64,000 nucleotides of DNA from Paragorgia papillata. Lineage: Eukaryota > Cnidaria > Anthozoa > Scleralcyonacea > Coralliidae. The position numbers were made by a program, and so were the translations under genes. This document shows positions 63,650 to 64,000 of this stretch, piece after piece; position 1 is the first letter of the stretch, and each line of letters starts with the position of its first letter. The notes below the pieces were generated by a model that had not been told where the DNA came from, ran no database searches, and saw only the letters and a program-made list of their open reading frames with translations. The stretch spans positions 5,313,001-5,377,000 of the forward strand of contig JAWNZC010000473.1 of the NCBI GenBank assembly GCA_035771165.1, given 5' to 3'.

Positions 63650-64000
63650 TTATAAGTAATAACATGACTTGAGGGAAATTAGCGATTCAATTTCCCGAAA
63701 AGTCATGTTATTAGTTTGTAATATTATGATCGCCAAGGAAAACTTTGAGAATCTTACCAACAGGAAATTTACACGGTTGATCAGAGAAGTTGCATCTAAT
63801 TTTCCCGTGCATGTTGATGAGGGAAAATATATGCAAGCGGGAAATTTAGAAGAAGACAAAAGATTTTTTTGTCTTCTAATTTTCCCTCATCAACATGCAC
63901 GGGAAAATTAGAAGACAAAGGATAAATTTCCCTCTTGCATGAGCGAAATAAGAGGTTTACATTCCCTCGGAGAACAAAAGAATCCGAGGCGATCATGGTA
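63650..64000. mobile_element. Palindrome-rich MITE, copy 2 (cut by window edge)
   Basis: Matches 57,690-58,117 at high identity and in the same orientation, with a shorter leading hairpin. It runs off the window at GGCGATCATGGTA. Confidence 0.78.

Overview
The window is eukaryotic nuclear DNA, most likely from a non-vertebrate metazoan. It is AT-rich, its genes are split by GT/AG introns of 0.3 to 11 kb, and it holds a tRNA-derived SINE, many microsatellites and a dense population of DNA transposons and fold-back MITEs. The phylum cannot be read from the sequence. A cnidarian or sponge would fit the repeats and the CaRF-domain transposon, but that is inference.

Layout: 1-3,690 is gene-free repeat debris. 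3,690-14,840 is an 11-kb satellite array of ~190-bp monomers arranged in higher-order blocks. 14,920-15,700 holds microsatellites and a fold-back element. 16,536-24,372 is a 7.8-kb Mutator-like transposon (MULE) with inverted ends and a perfect 9-bp target duplication. It encodes a spliced transposase (CaRF-like DNA-binding region, DDE domain, SWIM zinc finger) followed in a shifted frame by a Ulp1-type cysteine protease with a PHD finger.

The transposon sits 25 bp upstream of the start codon of a METTL27-like methyltransferase (three exons, + strand, 24,407-39,228). Intron 1 of that gene is 11.3 kb and filled with transposons (25,072-26,072 and 28,330-31,861 among others). Intron 2 holds a 24-bp minisatellite (37,258-38,925). 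The 39.3-47.6 kb spacer is a nest of TTAA-targeting MITEs. From 47,660 to the right edge, the minus strand carries the last nine exons of a myotubularin-family phosphatidylinositol 3-phosphatase (MTM1/MTMR1/MTMR2 group), convergent with METTL27. The exon with the catalytic CX5R loop lies beyond base 64,000.

The two host genes show no functional link to each other. The interest of the window is in the multi-domain MULE, the satellite with its repeated perfect palindrome, and many elements whose ends and target duplications can be read directly. Nearly all other open reading frames are by-products of repeats.
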